A DNA stretch of 36,849 nt from Candidatus Parcubacteria bacterium (GCA_018646705.1 JABGUG010000032.1:1-36849), one strand, 5' to 3'; positions 18,969 through 27,820 are shown, numbered from the stretch's first letter. Numbers and translations: made by a program. Notes: a model not told the origin generated them from the sequence alone.

Positions 18969-20531
18969 TTATGAACCTTTAGACTTTCTAACTACGACAA
19001 AAATCATTACTACATATAAAACAAACATCACCCAGATAGGAAAACTAACATCTGCCGCTGCAAAACGTAAATTTGCAAACCATCTAACTATTATTACTAT
19101 GTATTCCATCCCAATCCATGCTATCCATGACATTATTATTGCGAGCGGTTTGAAAACAAAGCTTATGACAACAGTAAAAAATCCAATGGCCATAATCCAT
19201 GGTAAAATCCACAGGATTAATATATTTACAACTGGTGCGACAATGGAGAGACGCCCAAATTGATACAAGATAAGAGGAAGAGTAGCAGCAATTGCAGCAA
19301 GCGTGGTTACTAGAGATTCTTTCATACCAAAAGCTTCTGGTAATTTTATAAAAGGTCTCTCTATTACTGGAACTAGGTACACTAGGCCAAGTGTAGAAAT
19401 AAAAGAAAGCTGAAATCCCGCATCCCACATAAGAATATATGGATTTTGTAAACTCATTATCACAGCAGTGAGCATCATCACATTACCAACTTTTGAAGCT
19501 CTACCAACTTGCTTTGCTAGTAATACAATAATTCCCATAATACCCGCACGTACTACACTAGCACTTGCTCCTGCAAAAATAACAAAAACAGCAATACCAA
19601 TAACAATAATCCAAAATGCTTTTTTACGCGGAATATATAAGTGTGTACACATAGTTATCAAAATCGTTGCAATGATCGTAATGTTATATCCAGAGATTGC
19701 AACAATGTGTGTTACACCCGTTCGTGAAAACAATTCATTCAACTCCCCTAAACCCCCGCGATAACCATATAATAATCCTGCCATAAAACTTGCGTAAGGT
19801 TCATGCCATATTATATTGATACGCTCAGCCACAACTTGCTTTACTCCAAAAACGCTGCGCAAAAATCTACTTCCCTCTCCATACCCAATCTTTTTTATTT
19901 TTGCTTCCTGACATATAACAAAAACTCTATACCTTGCCAAATATTTATCATACCGAAAATCTTCGACTGGCTCAGGTGCGCGCAAACTACAATTCAATTC
20001 CAATTTATCACCATACGCGTATCGCGGATATAATTGTGATTTGAAATATATTTTGCCATGGATTTTATTGCTGTCATGCTGTGCAGACGCAAAATATTGC
20101 GTCTCTACATGTGCATTATTCCTCTGCTGTACAGACGCAATATTTTGCGTCTCAACAATATACCGCACCCCATCCAATCGCACATCCGGCTCGCTCGATA
20201 CATATCCCACAACTTTCATCCTCTGCCCTGCATAATGCACAATATTTTTTTCACTATCCTGCGGAATTGCAATTATATATCGAAAAAATCCTAATACTAA
20301 AAATAAGATACATAATAATACAAAACGAAATATTTTATTTTTCCAATATATCCAAATAAATATTCCTAAAACTAAAACACTAATTCCTAAATACAAAAAA
20401 TCTATATGGAAATCAGAAACAGAAATAATTCCAATACCTAACAAAAAACAAAAGCAGAATATAAAAAATACTCTACTTCTTGATTCTATAAATTGTTTTA
20501 ATCCCACACCCCGTTTAGGGGGTTTTATCAT
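18969..20531 (-). CDS. comEC: ComEC/Rec2 competence channel protein without the MBL domain
   Basis: YGYRGGLGELNELFSRTGVTHIVAISGYNITIIA, ASVVRAGIMGIIVLLA, LMWDAGFQLSFISTLGLVY. Confidence 0.9.
   Translation of the reverse strand: MIKPPKRGVGLKQFIESRSRVFFIFCFCFLLGIGIISVSDFHIDFLYLGISVLVLGIFIWIYWKNKIFRFVLLCILFLVLGFFRYIIAIPQDSEKNIVHYAGQRMKVVGYVSSEPDVRLDGVRYIVETQNIASVQQRNNAHVETQYFASAQHDSNKIHGKIYFKSQLYPRYAYGDKLELNCSLRAPEPVEDFRYDKYLARYRVFVICQEAKIKKIGYGEGSRFLRSVFGVKQVVAERINIIWHEPYASFMAGLLYGYRGGLGELNELFSRTGVTHIVAISGYNITIIATILITMCTHLYIPRKKAFWIIVIGIAVFVIFAGASASVVRAGIMGIIVLLAKQVGRASKVGNVMMLTAVIMSLQNPYILMWDAGFQLSFISTLGLVYLVPVIERPFIKLPEAFGMKESLVTTLAAIAATLPLILYQFGRLSIVAPVVNILILWILPWIMAIGFFTVVISFVFKPLAIIMSWIAWIGMEYIVIIVRWFANLRFAAADVSFPIWVMFVLYVVMIFVVVRKSKGS
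20085..20104. repeat. Palindrome AGACGCAAaataTTGCGTCT, in frame in comEC
   Basis: Inverted repeat with 8-bp arms; a related copy lies at 20133-20152. Confidence 0.75.
20133..20152. repeat. Palindrome AGACGCAAtattTTGCGTCT, second in-frame copy in comEC
   Basis: Same arms as the 20085-20104 element. Confidence 0.75.
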
Positions 20532-23506
20532 ACTACAATACTGACCAATTTACCCTTCACATAAATAACTTTCTTTGGTTCTTTTCCTTCGAGCCATTTT
20601 TGAACCTTATCTGAATCCAATACTAACTTCTTGATTTCTTCTTCACTAATATCTACTGCAACTTGGAATTCATCACGCACCTTACCATTCACTTGAGCAA
20701 CTACTGTAATGACATCATCGATAATCAATTCTGGATCGTATTTTGGCCATTTAATTGTAGAGATACTTTCTTTATTCCCCAAAGAGTTCCACAACTCTTC
20801 GGCTATATGTGGAGCAAAAGGTGAAATTAATTTTATAAGTACTGCATATCCTGCTTTAGAAATTTTTTCTTCTTTTGTCAGCGTATTAGTAAATTCCATA
20901 AGTGTTGAGATGGCAGTGTTAAACTTCATCTCTTCAATATCTTTTCCTACTTTTTTAATTGTCTGATGTACAAGAGTTGTTAAACTATTATTCTCTGATT
21001 CTACCTCTATTACTTTTTCCTGCAATTTCCAAACTTTATCCAAAAATCTTTTTGTTCCAACCACACCCTTTGTACTCCAAGCACATGGTTGATCAAATGG
21101 TCCCATAAACATCTCGTAAACCCTCATAGCATCAGCACCAAACTCTCCCACTATATCATCAGGATTTACCACATTATCCCAACGCTTACTCATCTTTCTA
21201 CCATCTTCTGCCAAGATGAGACCAACGTGTTGTAATTTTGTAAATGGCTCATCATTACTTACTACGCCGATATCATACAAAAACTTATGCCAAAAACGCG
21301 CATAAATAAGATGGCGCGTAGCATGCTCAGCCCCACCTACATACAAATCTACCGGTGACCAATATTTTTCTTTTTCTCTGTCAACCAAAGCTTTATCATT
21401 ATGTGGATCTTCATAACGAAGATAATACCAACAAGAACCCGCCCACTGAGGCATGGTATTGGTTTCACGTTTTGCGGGACCTCCACATTTTGGACATTCA
21501 GTATTTACCCACTCATCAATATTTGCCAAAGGTGATTCCCCTGTTCCGCTTGGTTCATAATTTTCTACATTTGGTAATTCCAAAGGAAGCTGATCTTCTG
21601 GGACAGGAAACCATCCTGTATTAGCTAACATATTTTGAACCCCAACTTCTTTTTCTCCTGTAAAATGCCTCTCTTTAGGTTTTTCTAAATATAATTTTGC
21701 ATCCAAATGTTCTTTCAAATTTCTTAAATCATTTTCTGATATGGTTCCAAAATCCATATCCCCCAAAATAACAAATTCATCACTCAAACCTTTAATCTTT
21801 TCCCAATCAAAATTCCAATCACAACTTTTTTCTACCACTGGACGTTTTTTGTCAGGAAACTTTGGTGTTACTACTGGATCAACCAATAAAACTTTTGACA
21901 CTTTTGTTTTTAGACGTTCCAATAATTTATATGTAACAACACCTCCCAAACTATGAGATACAATTATTGTATTCTCATCAATTTCAAAATCAATATTATC
22001 TTCTATATATTTTACTTGAGCATCAATATTTGGCTCTTCTGTATTTGGCAAATCAGGACTACAAACTGTATTTCCCATACCTTCTAATTTCTCTTTCAAA
22101 TTTGGCCAAAAAACACTGTCACTTTGTGCAGTATAGCCATGAACAAATAAATAATTATATTTTTTATTTGCACAGCTTTCACACTTCACCAAAGGGATCG
22201 GCTCGCCCCAATAACGCTGACGAGAAAATACCCAATCACGAAGTTTGTAATTAACAACTCGTTTTCCCCATCCATTTTTTTCAATATGATCCATTATCTT
22301 CTCAGTAGCTTCATGAATATCCATACCATCCAAAAATTCGCTATTTATCATTACTCCTGTCTCTTCTTGAACCTGCTCTAACTTGGTAATTGGACTAGCG
22401 TCACCATCTTTACCAATAACTACGCGAATTATTTCTAAATCCTTGGCAACTGCAAATTCAAAATCTCGTAAATCATGTCCTGGAACACCTACTACAGCGC
22501 CCGTACCAACATTAGCCAAAACAAAATCACTAACATAGATTGGCATTTTTTTACCTGTCAAATGGTTAGTGGCATATAATCCTGTAAAAACACCTGTCTT
22601 TTGTCCACCTTCTGCAATCCTATCTATATCACTCTTTTTAAGAGCTTCCTCAATATATTTATCAATTTCATCTTTATCAAAAAATTTATCAAAGTTATTT
22701 TTTACAAATTCACTTTCAGGCGCAACAACAACAAAAGTTGCACCAAAATTCGTATCTGGACGAGTTGTAAAACAAATAATTTTTTCATCAAGGTTATCAA
22801 CATCATATTCAATATTAATCCCTTCTTTTCTACCTATCCAATGTCTTTGCATTTCTTTTATAGAATGTTCCCATTCTGGCAACTGGTCTAATCCTTCCAA
22901 AAGACGATCTGCATATTTTGTAATTCCCAAAACCCACTGACGCAAAGGCTTTTGCTCCACCTGTGTACCACAGCGTTCACAATTACCATCTTCCAAATCT
23001 TCATTAGCAAGACCTGTTTTACAAGATGGGCACCAGTTTATAGGTTCGTGAGATTCATAAGCCAAACCACGCTTAAACATTTGGATAAAAGCCCATTGTG
23101 TCCATTTGTAATAATCTGAATCAGTAGTATTTACTTCCCTATCCCAATCATAAGTAAACCCAAGCATTCCTAATTGTTTTTTGAAAATTTCTATATTTTT
23201 ATTTGTTCCTTCTCTCGGATGAACTTTATTTGCAATCGCATAATTTTCTGCTGGTAAACCAAAAGCATCCCAACCCATAGGGTGAAGTACATTAAAACCC
23301 TGCATCATTTTCATGCGAGCAATTACATCTGTAGCAATATATCCCTTTGGATGACCAACATGCAAACCAGATCCAGATGGATAAGGAAACATGTCCAAAA
23401 TATAAAACTTCTGTTTATCACCAGATTCAGTAGTTTGAAAAGTCTTATTGTCTTCCCAATATTTTTGCCATTTCTTTTCTATTTCTTGTGGTTCGTATTT
23501 TTTCAT
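20528..23506 (-). CDS. leuS: Leucyl-tRNA synthetase with an inserted alpha/beta-hydrolase domain
   Basis: FPYPSGSGLHVGHPKGY, CWYYLRYEDPHN, VDLYVGGAEHATRHLIYARFW, KMSKRWDNVVNP; insert FVHGYTAQSDSVFWPNL...IIVSHSLGGVVTYKLLERL. Confidence 0.96.
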   Translation of the reverse strand: MKKYEPQEIEKKWQKYWEDNKTFQTTESGDKQKFYILDMFPYPSGSGLHVGHPKGYIATDVIARMKMMQGFNVLHPMGWDAFGLPAENYAIANKVHPREGTNKNIEIFKKQLGMLGFTYDWDREVNTTDSDYYKWTQWAFIQMFKRGLAYESHEPINWCPSCKTGLANEDLEDGNCERCGTQVEQKPLRQWVLGITKYADRLLEGLDQLPEWEHSIKEMQRHWIGRKEGINIEYDVDNLDEKIICFTTRPDTNFGATFVVVAPESEFVKNNFDKFFDKDEIDKYIEEALKKSDIDRIAEGGQKTGVFTGLYATNHLTGKKMPIYVSDFVLANVGTGAVVGVPGHDLRDFEFAVAKDLEIIRVVIGKDGDASPITKLEQVQEETGVMINSEFLDGMDIHEATEKIMDHIEKNGWGKRVVNYKLRDWVFSRQRYWGEPIPLVKCESCANKKYNYLFVHGYTAQSDSVFWPNLKEKLEGMGNTVCSPDLPNTEEPNIDAQVKYIEDNIDFEIDENTIIVSHSLGGVVTYKLLERLKTKVSKVLLVDPVVTPKFPDKKRPVVEKSCDWNFDWEKIKGLSDEFVILGDMDFGTISENDLRNLKEHLDAKLYLEKPKERHFTGEKEVGVQNMLANTGWFPVPEDQLPLELPNVENYEPSGTGESPLANIDEWVNTECPKCGGPAKRETNTMPQWAGSCWYYLRYEDPHNDKALVDREKEKYWSPVDLYVGGAEHATRHLIYARFWHKFLYDIGVVSNDEPFTKLQHVGLILAEDGRKMSKRWDNVVNPDDIVGEFGADAMRVYEMFMGPFDQPCAWSTKGVVGTKRFLDKVWKLQEKVIEVESENNSLTTLVHQTIKKVGKDIEEMKFNTAISTLMEFTNTLTKEEKISKAGYAVLIKLISPFAPHIAEELWNSLGNKESISTIKWPKYDPELIIDDVITVVAQVNGKVRDEFQVAVDISEEEIKKLVLDSDKVQKWLEGKEPKKVIYVKGKLVSIVV

Positions 23507-23511
23507 AAAAA

Positions 23512-24294
23512 CTAACTAAATAATTTCATTATTTGTGGATGTAATAATTTGTTTGATGCGACAATATCTTGTCTTCCTCGTTGCCATTCATTCCCATCAC
23601 TGTCAGTTACGATTCCTCCAGCTTCTCGAACGATTAAGGCTGGTGCCAAATAATCATGATCAAGCCCAGCGTTTTGTACACACAAATCAATTCCGCCTGC
23701 AGCCATATGACACATTGATAACATAGTACCAAACTGATGAATCCATATGTTTGTATCTCGGTTCATTCTATCAAGAAAATGTTTATATTCCTCAATATGA
23801 GAACCGTATACTTCCCCTTTGTTTGGCATACGAGAAAAATTACCAATAGCCATATCAAAATCATTTTTCTCTCCAATTTTTATTGGCATTCCGTTTACTG
23901 TTGCACCGTGTCCATATTCTGCAAAAAATAATTGATTTCCAACAGGATTATACACCGCACCAAGTATTGTCTCACCATTTTGCACAAACGCAATAATAAT
24001 GCACCACATTGGTATACCTACTGCAAAATTTCTTGTCCCATCAATCGGATCAATCACCCATTCATATTCTGCACCAGGATTGATTGATTCTTCAAGCTCC
24101 TCACTCGTTATACCATGGTCTGGATATTCCTTATGGATTGCATTAACCAAAAATTCACTTGTTTTTATATCTGCTTCTGTCAAAAGATCAGCCAAGTGAC
24201 TTTTTACCTCAAAAGAAACGCCTTTTTCAAAATAGTCCTTTGCTAGCTCCCCTGCTTCTAAAATTGTCTCTTTCAAAAAATCTTTCATATACAT
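23512..24294 (-). CDS. Inositol monophosphatase family protein
   Basis: EADIKTSEFLVNAI, ITSEEL, WVIDPIDGTRNFAVGIPMWC, AGLDHDYLAPALIVREAGG. Confidence 0.92.
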   Translation of the reverse strand: MYMKDFLKETILEAGELAKDYFEKGVSFEVKSHLADLLTEADIKTSEFLVNAIHKEYPDHGITSEELEESINPGAEYEWVIDPIDGTRNFAVGIPMWCIIIAFVQNGETILGAVYNPVGNQLFFAEYGHGATVNGMPIKIGEKNDFDMAIGNFSRMPNKGEVYGSHIEEYKHFLDRMNRDTNIWIHQFGTMLSMCHMAAGGIDLCVQNAGLDHDYLAPALIVREAGGIVTDSDGNEWQRGRQDIVASNKLLHPQIMKLFS

Positions 24295-24345
24295 ACAGAT
24301 ATTTTAGCAAATTTAGCTAAAAAAGCAAGAATGAGGGTATTCATA

Positions 24346-24374
24346 TTGACTTTTTAGTCTATATAGTGTAGTAT
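24346..24374 (+). promoter_or_regulatory. Promoter of GC-rich cassette A
   Basis: TTGACT (24346-24351), 17-nt spacer, TAGTAT (24369-24374). Confidence 0.7.
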
Positions 24375-24404
24375 ATTGCGGAATCGATTTTAAAGAGGTG
24401 CGCG

Positions 24405-24590
24405 ATGAGCGCGTTGATTTCCCGTTCGATCGAGAAGCTAGGCACGTTCGGAAATTCGATGACCGATCTCTCGGTCTTGCTGCGAGGTGCGCTCCACGAG
24501 AACCCCCTCGTTGACCAGCTGATCATGGGCCCAGTCGAGGGCCTTCGTGTCGCCAGAGATCTCATTACCTCTAGGCGACGGGCAATGTAG
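24405..24590 (+). CDS. Small GC-rich ORF of cassette A (61 aa), unknown function
   Basis: Preceded by AAAGAGGTG-like RBS; high-GC third positions; promoter upstream and terminator downstream. Confidence 0.65.
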   Translation: MSALISRSIEKLGTFGNSMTDLSVLLRGALHENPLVDQLIMGPVEGLRVARDLITSRRRAM

Positions 24591-24672
24591 GCCCAACAAG
24601 CGCTCTACATGGGCGCATAGACCAAAAGGAGCGTCGAACGACACGGCACACATAAACGCCTTGTTCGACAAG

Positions 24673-24757
24673 GCGACGTCAGTCCAAGTAAGCGAATGCT
24701 TCAGACAGACGTCGCTCACTTGGTTTAGTATATTTACAAAATATATTGAATCAAAAA
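24673..24757 (+). repeat. Structured 3' tail of cassette A, shared with cassette B
   Basis: Stem GCGACGTCaGTC/GACaGACGTCGC, then TCACTTGGTTTAGTATATTTACAAAATATATTGAATCAAAAA. Confidence 0.8.
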
Positions 24758-24797
24758 CAGTAGAGAAGTAATATATTGCGTCTCTACTGTTTTTTTA
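24756..24797 (+). terminator. Terminator of cassette A
   Basis: AACAGTAGAGA-agtaatatattgcg-TCTCTACTGTT followed by T run. Confidence 0.85.
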
Positions 24798-24826
24798 TTG
24801 ACTTCTTGTCATACTCAGTGTAATGT
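24798..24826 (+). promoter_or_regulatory. Promoter of GC-rich cassette B
   Basis: TTGACT (24798-24803), 17-nt spacer ending CAGTG, TAATGT (24821-24826); resembles the cassette A promoter. Confidence 0.65.
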
Positions 24827-24854
24827 TTTATATGAATCCACCCAATAGAGACGC

Positions 24855-25040
24855 GTGATGCGCAGGAAAGAAACGCTCATCGAACAGTTCGTCTATTCTC
24901 TGAAGAAACTCGGAGAAACCATGTTCTCGGTCTCGGTTTATGCACTCATCCTGGGTGTCAACCAGATCAGGAACAACACGAACCCCATGGAGCTCCTCAG
25001 GAGCTTCGAACGCAAAGCGGTCAGCTGGGGCGCGTCCTAA
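24855..25040 (+). CDS. Small GC-rich ORF of cassette B (60-61 aa) with a hydrophobic segment
   Basis: MMRRKETLIEQFVYSLKKLGETMFSVSVYALILGVNQIRNN...; GC-rich third positions; start could be 24858. Confidence 0.6.
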   Translation: MMRRKETLIEQFVYSLKKLGETMFSVSVYALILGVNQIRNNTNPMELLRSFERKAVSWGAS

Positions 25041-25109
25041 CGGCGAAGACGAGCGGCAAGAAAGCCGCATACTACAGGAGATGCTGGACGACGCTCGTCG
25101 TTCCGGCAG

Positions 25110-25195
25110 GCGACATTTACCCGAGTGGAAGCGAAAGGCAAAGGTAAATGTCGCTCACTTGGTTTAGTGTATTTACACAAATATATTGAATCAAA
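25110..25195 (+). repeat. Structured 3' tail of cassette B, shared with cassette A
   Basis: Stem GCGACATTTACC/GGTAAATGTCGC, then TCACTTGGTTTAGTGTATTTACACAAATATATTGAATCAAAAA. Confidence 0.8.
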
Positions 25196-25197
25196 AA

Positions 25198-25226
25198 AAC
25201 AACCTACTAATTAGCAGGTTGTTTTT
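25198..25226 (+). terminator. Terminator of cassette B
   Basis: AACAACCT-actaattagc-AGGTTGTT followed by T run. Confidence 0.8.
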
Positions 25227-25234
25227 AATTATTT

Positions 25235-25420
25235 TTATTTCTCTTTTTTTTGTTCATCAAGTAATCTTTGTGCTTCCTCAGAAATTTCTACTGTGTAAGC
25301 AGGATCTTCTTTCTTTGGTGTTGCTGGTGTGCCGTCTTCTTTTGGTATCACAGGTGCTCTGTCTGTCTTAGGATCATAAGGACGAGGAGCGTCTACTGGA
25401 GCTGGTTTTCCTATTTTCAT
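25235..25420 (-). CDS. Small Pro/Lys-rich hypothetical protein (61 aa)
   Basis: MKIGKPAPVDAPRPYDPKTDRAPVIPKEDG...YTVEISEEAQRLLDEQKK. Confidence 0.55.
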   Translation of the reverse strand: MKIGKPAPVDAPRPYDPKTDRAPVIPKEDGTPATPKKEDPAYTVEISEEAQRLLDEQKKEK

Positions 25421-25425
25421 ACACT

Positions 25426-26658
25426 TTAATTTAATATTTTCTTTATCCCTTCACCTACACGCTCAATAGCTTTTACAAAAGCTGCAGTGCGCATGTCTAT
25501 ATTATACTTTTCTTTAGTATCCCACACCTCATTAAAAGAATCTACCATTATTTTTTCTAATCTTTCTAATATATCTTCTTCACTCCAATGCTCACCTTTT
25601 ACATTTTGATCCCATTCAAAATATGAAACAGTAACACCACCAGCATTTGCGAGAACATCTGGTACCACCACAATTCCTTTTTCTTTCAAGATTTCATCTG
25701 CTTCTGGTGTTGTTGGACCATTGGCAAGTTCCACAATAGCTTTTGCTTTTATATTATTTGCATTGTCTTTTGTAATAACATTTTCAAGAGCAGCAGGAAC
25801 AAGAATGTCAACATCTAATTCAAGAATTTCTTCATTAGTAATTTCTTCAGCCCCTTCAAAACCTACTACAGATTTTGTTTCTTTTTTAAAAGCTTCAAGT
25901 TTTTCAATATCTAAATTATTTCCTTTTATAGCGCCTTTGGAATCACTCACAGCTACAACATTATATCCCTTTTCGCTTAAAATTTTTGCCATGAAGCTTC
26001 CTGCATTTCCAAAACCTTGGATTGCAACTTTTGTATCAGCTGGGGTCATATTCATCTTACCTGCAAGCTCAAGCACACAGTACACTCCACCCTGTGCAGT
26101 AGAATAACCACGAACTTCTGAACCACCATCTTCAATTGGTTTACCAGTAATAACACCTGGATCATCATATCCAACTAATTTTTCATATTCATTGCGCATC
26201 CAAGACATTATTTGAGGTGTTGTATACACATCTGGTGCTGGCACATCTTTGTCAGATCCAATATTTCTCCAAACTTTTTGTACATATCCGCGTGAAAGTC
26301 TTTCAATCTCCCCTTCGCTCATTTCTTTTGGATTCACAATTACTCCACCCTTACCACCACCCATAGGTATATTTACTGTCGCACACTTTACCATCATCCA
26401 AAAAGACAATGCTTTTACTTCATCAAGTGAAACATTCCAATGATAACGAATACCCCCTTTGTAAGGCCCGAGTGTATTGTTATATTGGCTTCTGTAACCA
26501 GTAAACACTTTTACTTCTCCATTATCCATTTTGATTGGGATTGAAACTGTAAGAACACGCTCTGGTTGCTTTAGAATTTCATGAACATCCTTTTCAAGAT
26601 TCATAATCTTGGCAGCTTTATCTAGCTGAGACATGGCATTTTCAAATGGATTACTCAT
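25426..26658 (-). CDS. gdhA: Glutamate dehydrogenase (Glu/Leu/Phe/Val dehydrogenase family)
   Basis: YNNTLGPYKGGIRYHWNVSLDEVKALSFWMMVKCATVNIPMGGGKGGV; VAIQGFGNAGSFMAK. Confidence 0.94.
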   Translation of the reverse strand: MSNPFENAMSQLDKAAKIMNLEKDVHEILKQPERVLTVSIPIKMDNGEVKVFTGYRSQYNNTLGPYKGGIRYHWNVSLDEVKALSFWMMVKCATVNIPMGGGKGGVIVNPKEMSEGEIERLSRGYVQKVWRNIGSDKDVPAPDVYTTPQIMSWMRNEYEKLVGYDDPGVITGKPIEDGGSEVRGYSTAQGGVYCVLELAGKMNMTPADTKVAIQGFGNAGSFMAKILSEKGYNVVAVSDSKGAIKGNNLDIEKLEAFKKETKSVVGFEGAEEITNEEILELDVDILVPAALENVITKDNANNIKAKAIVELANGPTTPEADEILKEKGIVVVPDVLANAGGVTVSYFEWDQNVKGEHWSEEDILERLEKIMVDSFNEVWDTKEKYNIDMRTAAFVKAIERVGEGIKKILN

Positions 26659-26785
26659 ATATTTTAGTATAAAGTTAAAAGTAAAAAGTTTATAAAGTAC
26701 CCATATTCAGTATGACAAAATAAACTTAATATGGGTTTACTGATAAATATTGTACGCCTTTTTTAAACACCGTGCAAGGGTGGAT

Positions 26786-26817
26786 AAAAAACCAGTGATA
26801 ATACACTGGTTTTTTTA
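26786..26817. terminator. Intrinsic terminator hairpin
   Basis: AAAAACCAGTG-ataata-CACTGGTTTTTTT. Confidence 0.75.
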
Positions 26818-26842
26818 TTGGCTATTGGCTACTGGCTATAAA

Positions 26843-27820
26843 CTATTGCATCATATTTGGTGAATCTGGCTTTTTCTTTCCTCTGAATATTCTCTGTATT
26901 ATCTTTACCACTATAAATATAACAAGTGAAAAGAATAACCACAATGGAATATAAATAACTATCCAAATTAAGAAATTTATAACTCCCTGGCTTACATCAA
27001 CAAGGGATCTAAAAGCTTGCTTGATCTGAGCAAATGGTTTCCATTGATCTTCCTCATCCCATGCTGGCAATACATCTGGATCGGTTGATAAATGTACGGT
27101 TAATGTTGAAAGGTCAGCGCTCTTACGCAAATATTTCATACGACCTTCAATACGATCAATATCTCCACGTACTCGAGAAAGTTCTCGCTGAACTGCCAAG
27201 ATATCTTCTATCTCAGTTGCCTTTTTCATGATCTCCAAAAATTGATTTTCAGTAGCACGAAGATTTTTTACCTGTGCGTCTAGATCTACGAACTCTTCTG
27301 TCACATCTTGTCCATTAACACGTTGTGAAGTAACTTCACCATAAGACTTTACCTCTTCCAAACCTTCATCAAATGATTCTACTGGGATACGTAATGTAAT
27401 ATTTCCATATAGTGCCAATCCTGATTTACTTATATCACTACTCACAATAAAACCACCTTTTTCTATCGCATACTCCCCTATTTTTTTAATCGCATCCCGG
27501 ACGTTTTCTACTACCATCGACATATTACCGGTCTTGATAATAAGCCTATCTTGGGCGACTGAAGTGTCTGCTGCTGTTGGTGATGCTGATGGAGCAGGCT
27601 TAGATCCATTATACGACGCACTTTTTTTTGCCGAACCCAAAGCCATGCCAGATTCTTCTACAACGGCTAGACCAAATGAATCATCCATGTCCATATTGTA
27701 TTGTTGGACATAACCTGTAGCTCCACTTAAATTATTATTTACAAGATTGTATCCTATAACTAAAATAAGAATGAGTATAGGAATTCCTATTATAAGCCCG
27801 ATTTTGAGTCCTTTTGACAT
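26843..27820 (-). CDS. DUF4349-like membrane-anchored protein
   Basis: RLIIKTGNMSMVVENVRDAIKKIGEYAIEKGGFIVSS...GNITLRIPVESFDEGLEEVKSYGEVTSQRVNGQDVTEEFVDLDAQVKNLRATE and C-terminal TM. Confidence 0.85.
   Translation of the reverse strand: MSKGLKIGLIIGIPILILILVIGYNLVNNNLSGATGYVQQYNMDMDDSFGLAVVEESGMALGSAKKSASYNGSKPAPSASPTAADTSVAQDRLIIKTGNMSMVVENVRDAIKKIGEYAIEKGGFIVSSDISKSGLALYGNITLRIPVESFDEGLEEVKSYGEVTSQRVNGQDVTEEFVDLDAQVKNLRATENQFLEIMKKATEIEDILAVQRELSRVRGDIDRIEGRMKYLRKSADLSTLTVHLSTDPDVLPAWDEEDQWKPFAQIKQAFRSLVDVSQGVINFLIWIVIYIPLWLFFSLVIFIVVKIIQRIFRGKKKPDSPNMMQ

Noticed and set aside
24438-24719. Minus-strand 93-aa ORF over cassette A
   Set aside because: Promoter, RBS and terminator all point to the plus strand; an open antisense frame is common in GC-rich DNA.
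24592-24729. VAHLV* peptide end shared by cassettes A and B (GTC GCT CAC TTG GTT TAG)
   Set aside because: In A this frame has no usable start after an upstream stop, and in B the only nearby ATG has a poorly spaced RBS. The identity is better explained by RNA structure.
24588-24730. Integron attC site after the cassette A ORF (GCCCAAC right after the TAG resembles RYYYAAC)
   Set aside because: No matching GTTGGGC core is found downstream, and no integrase is present in the window.
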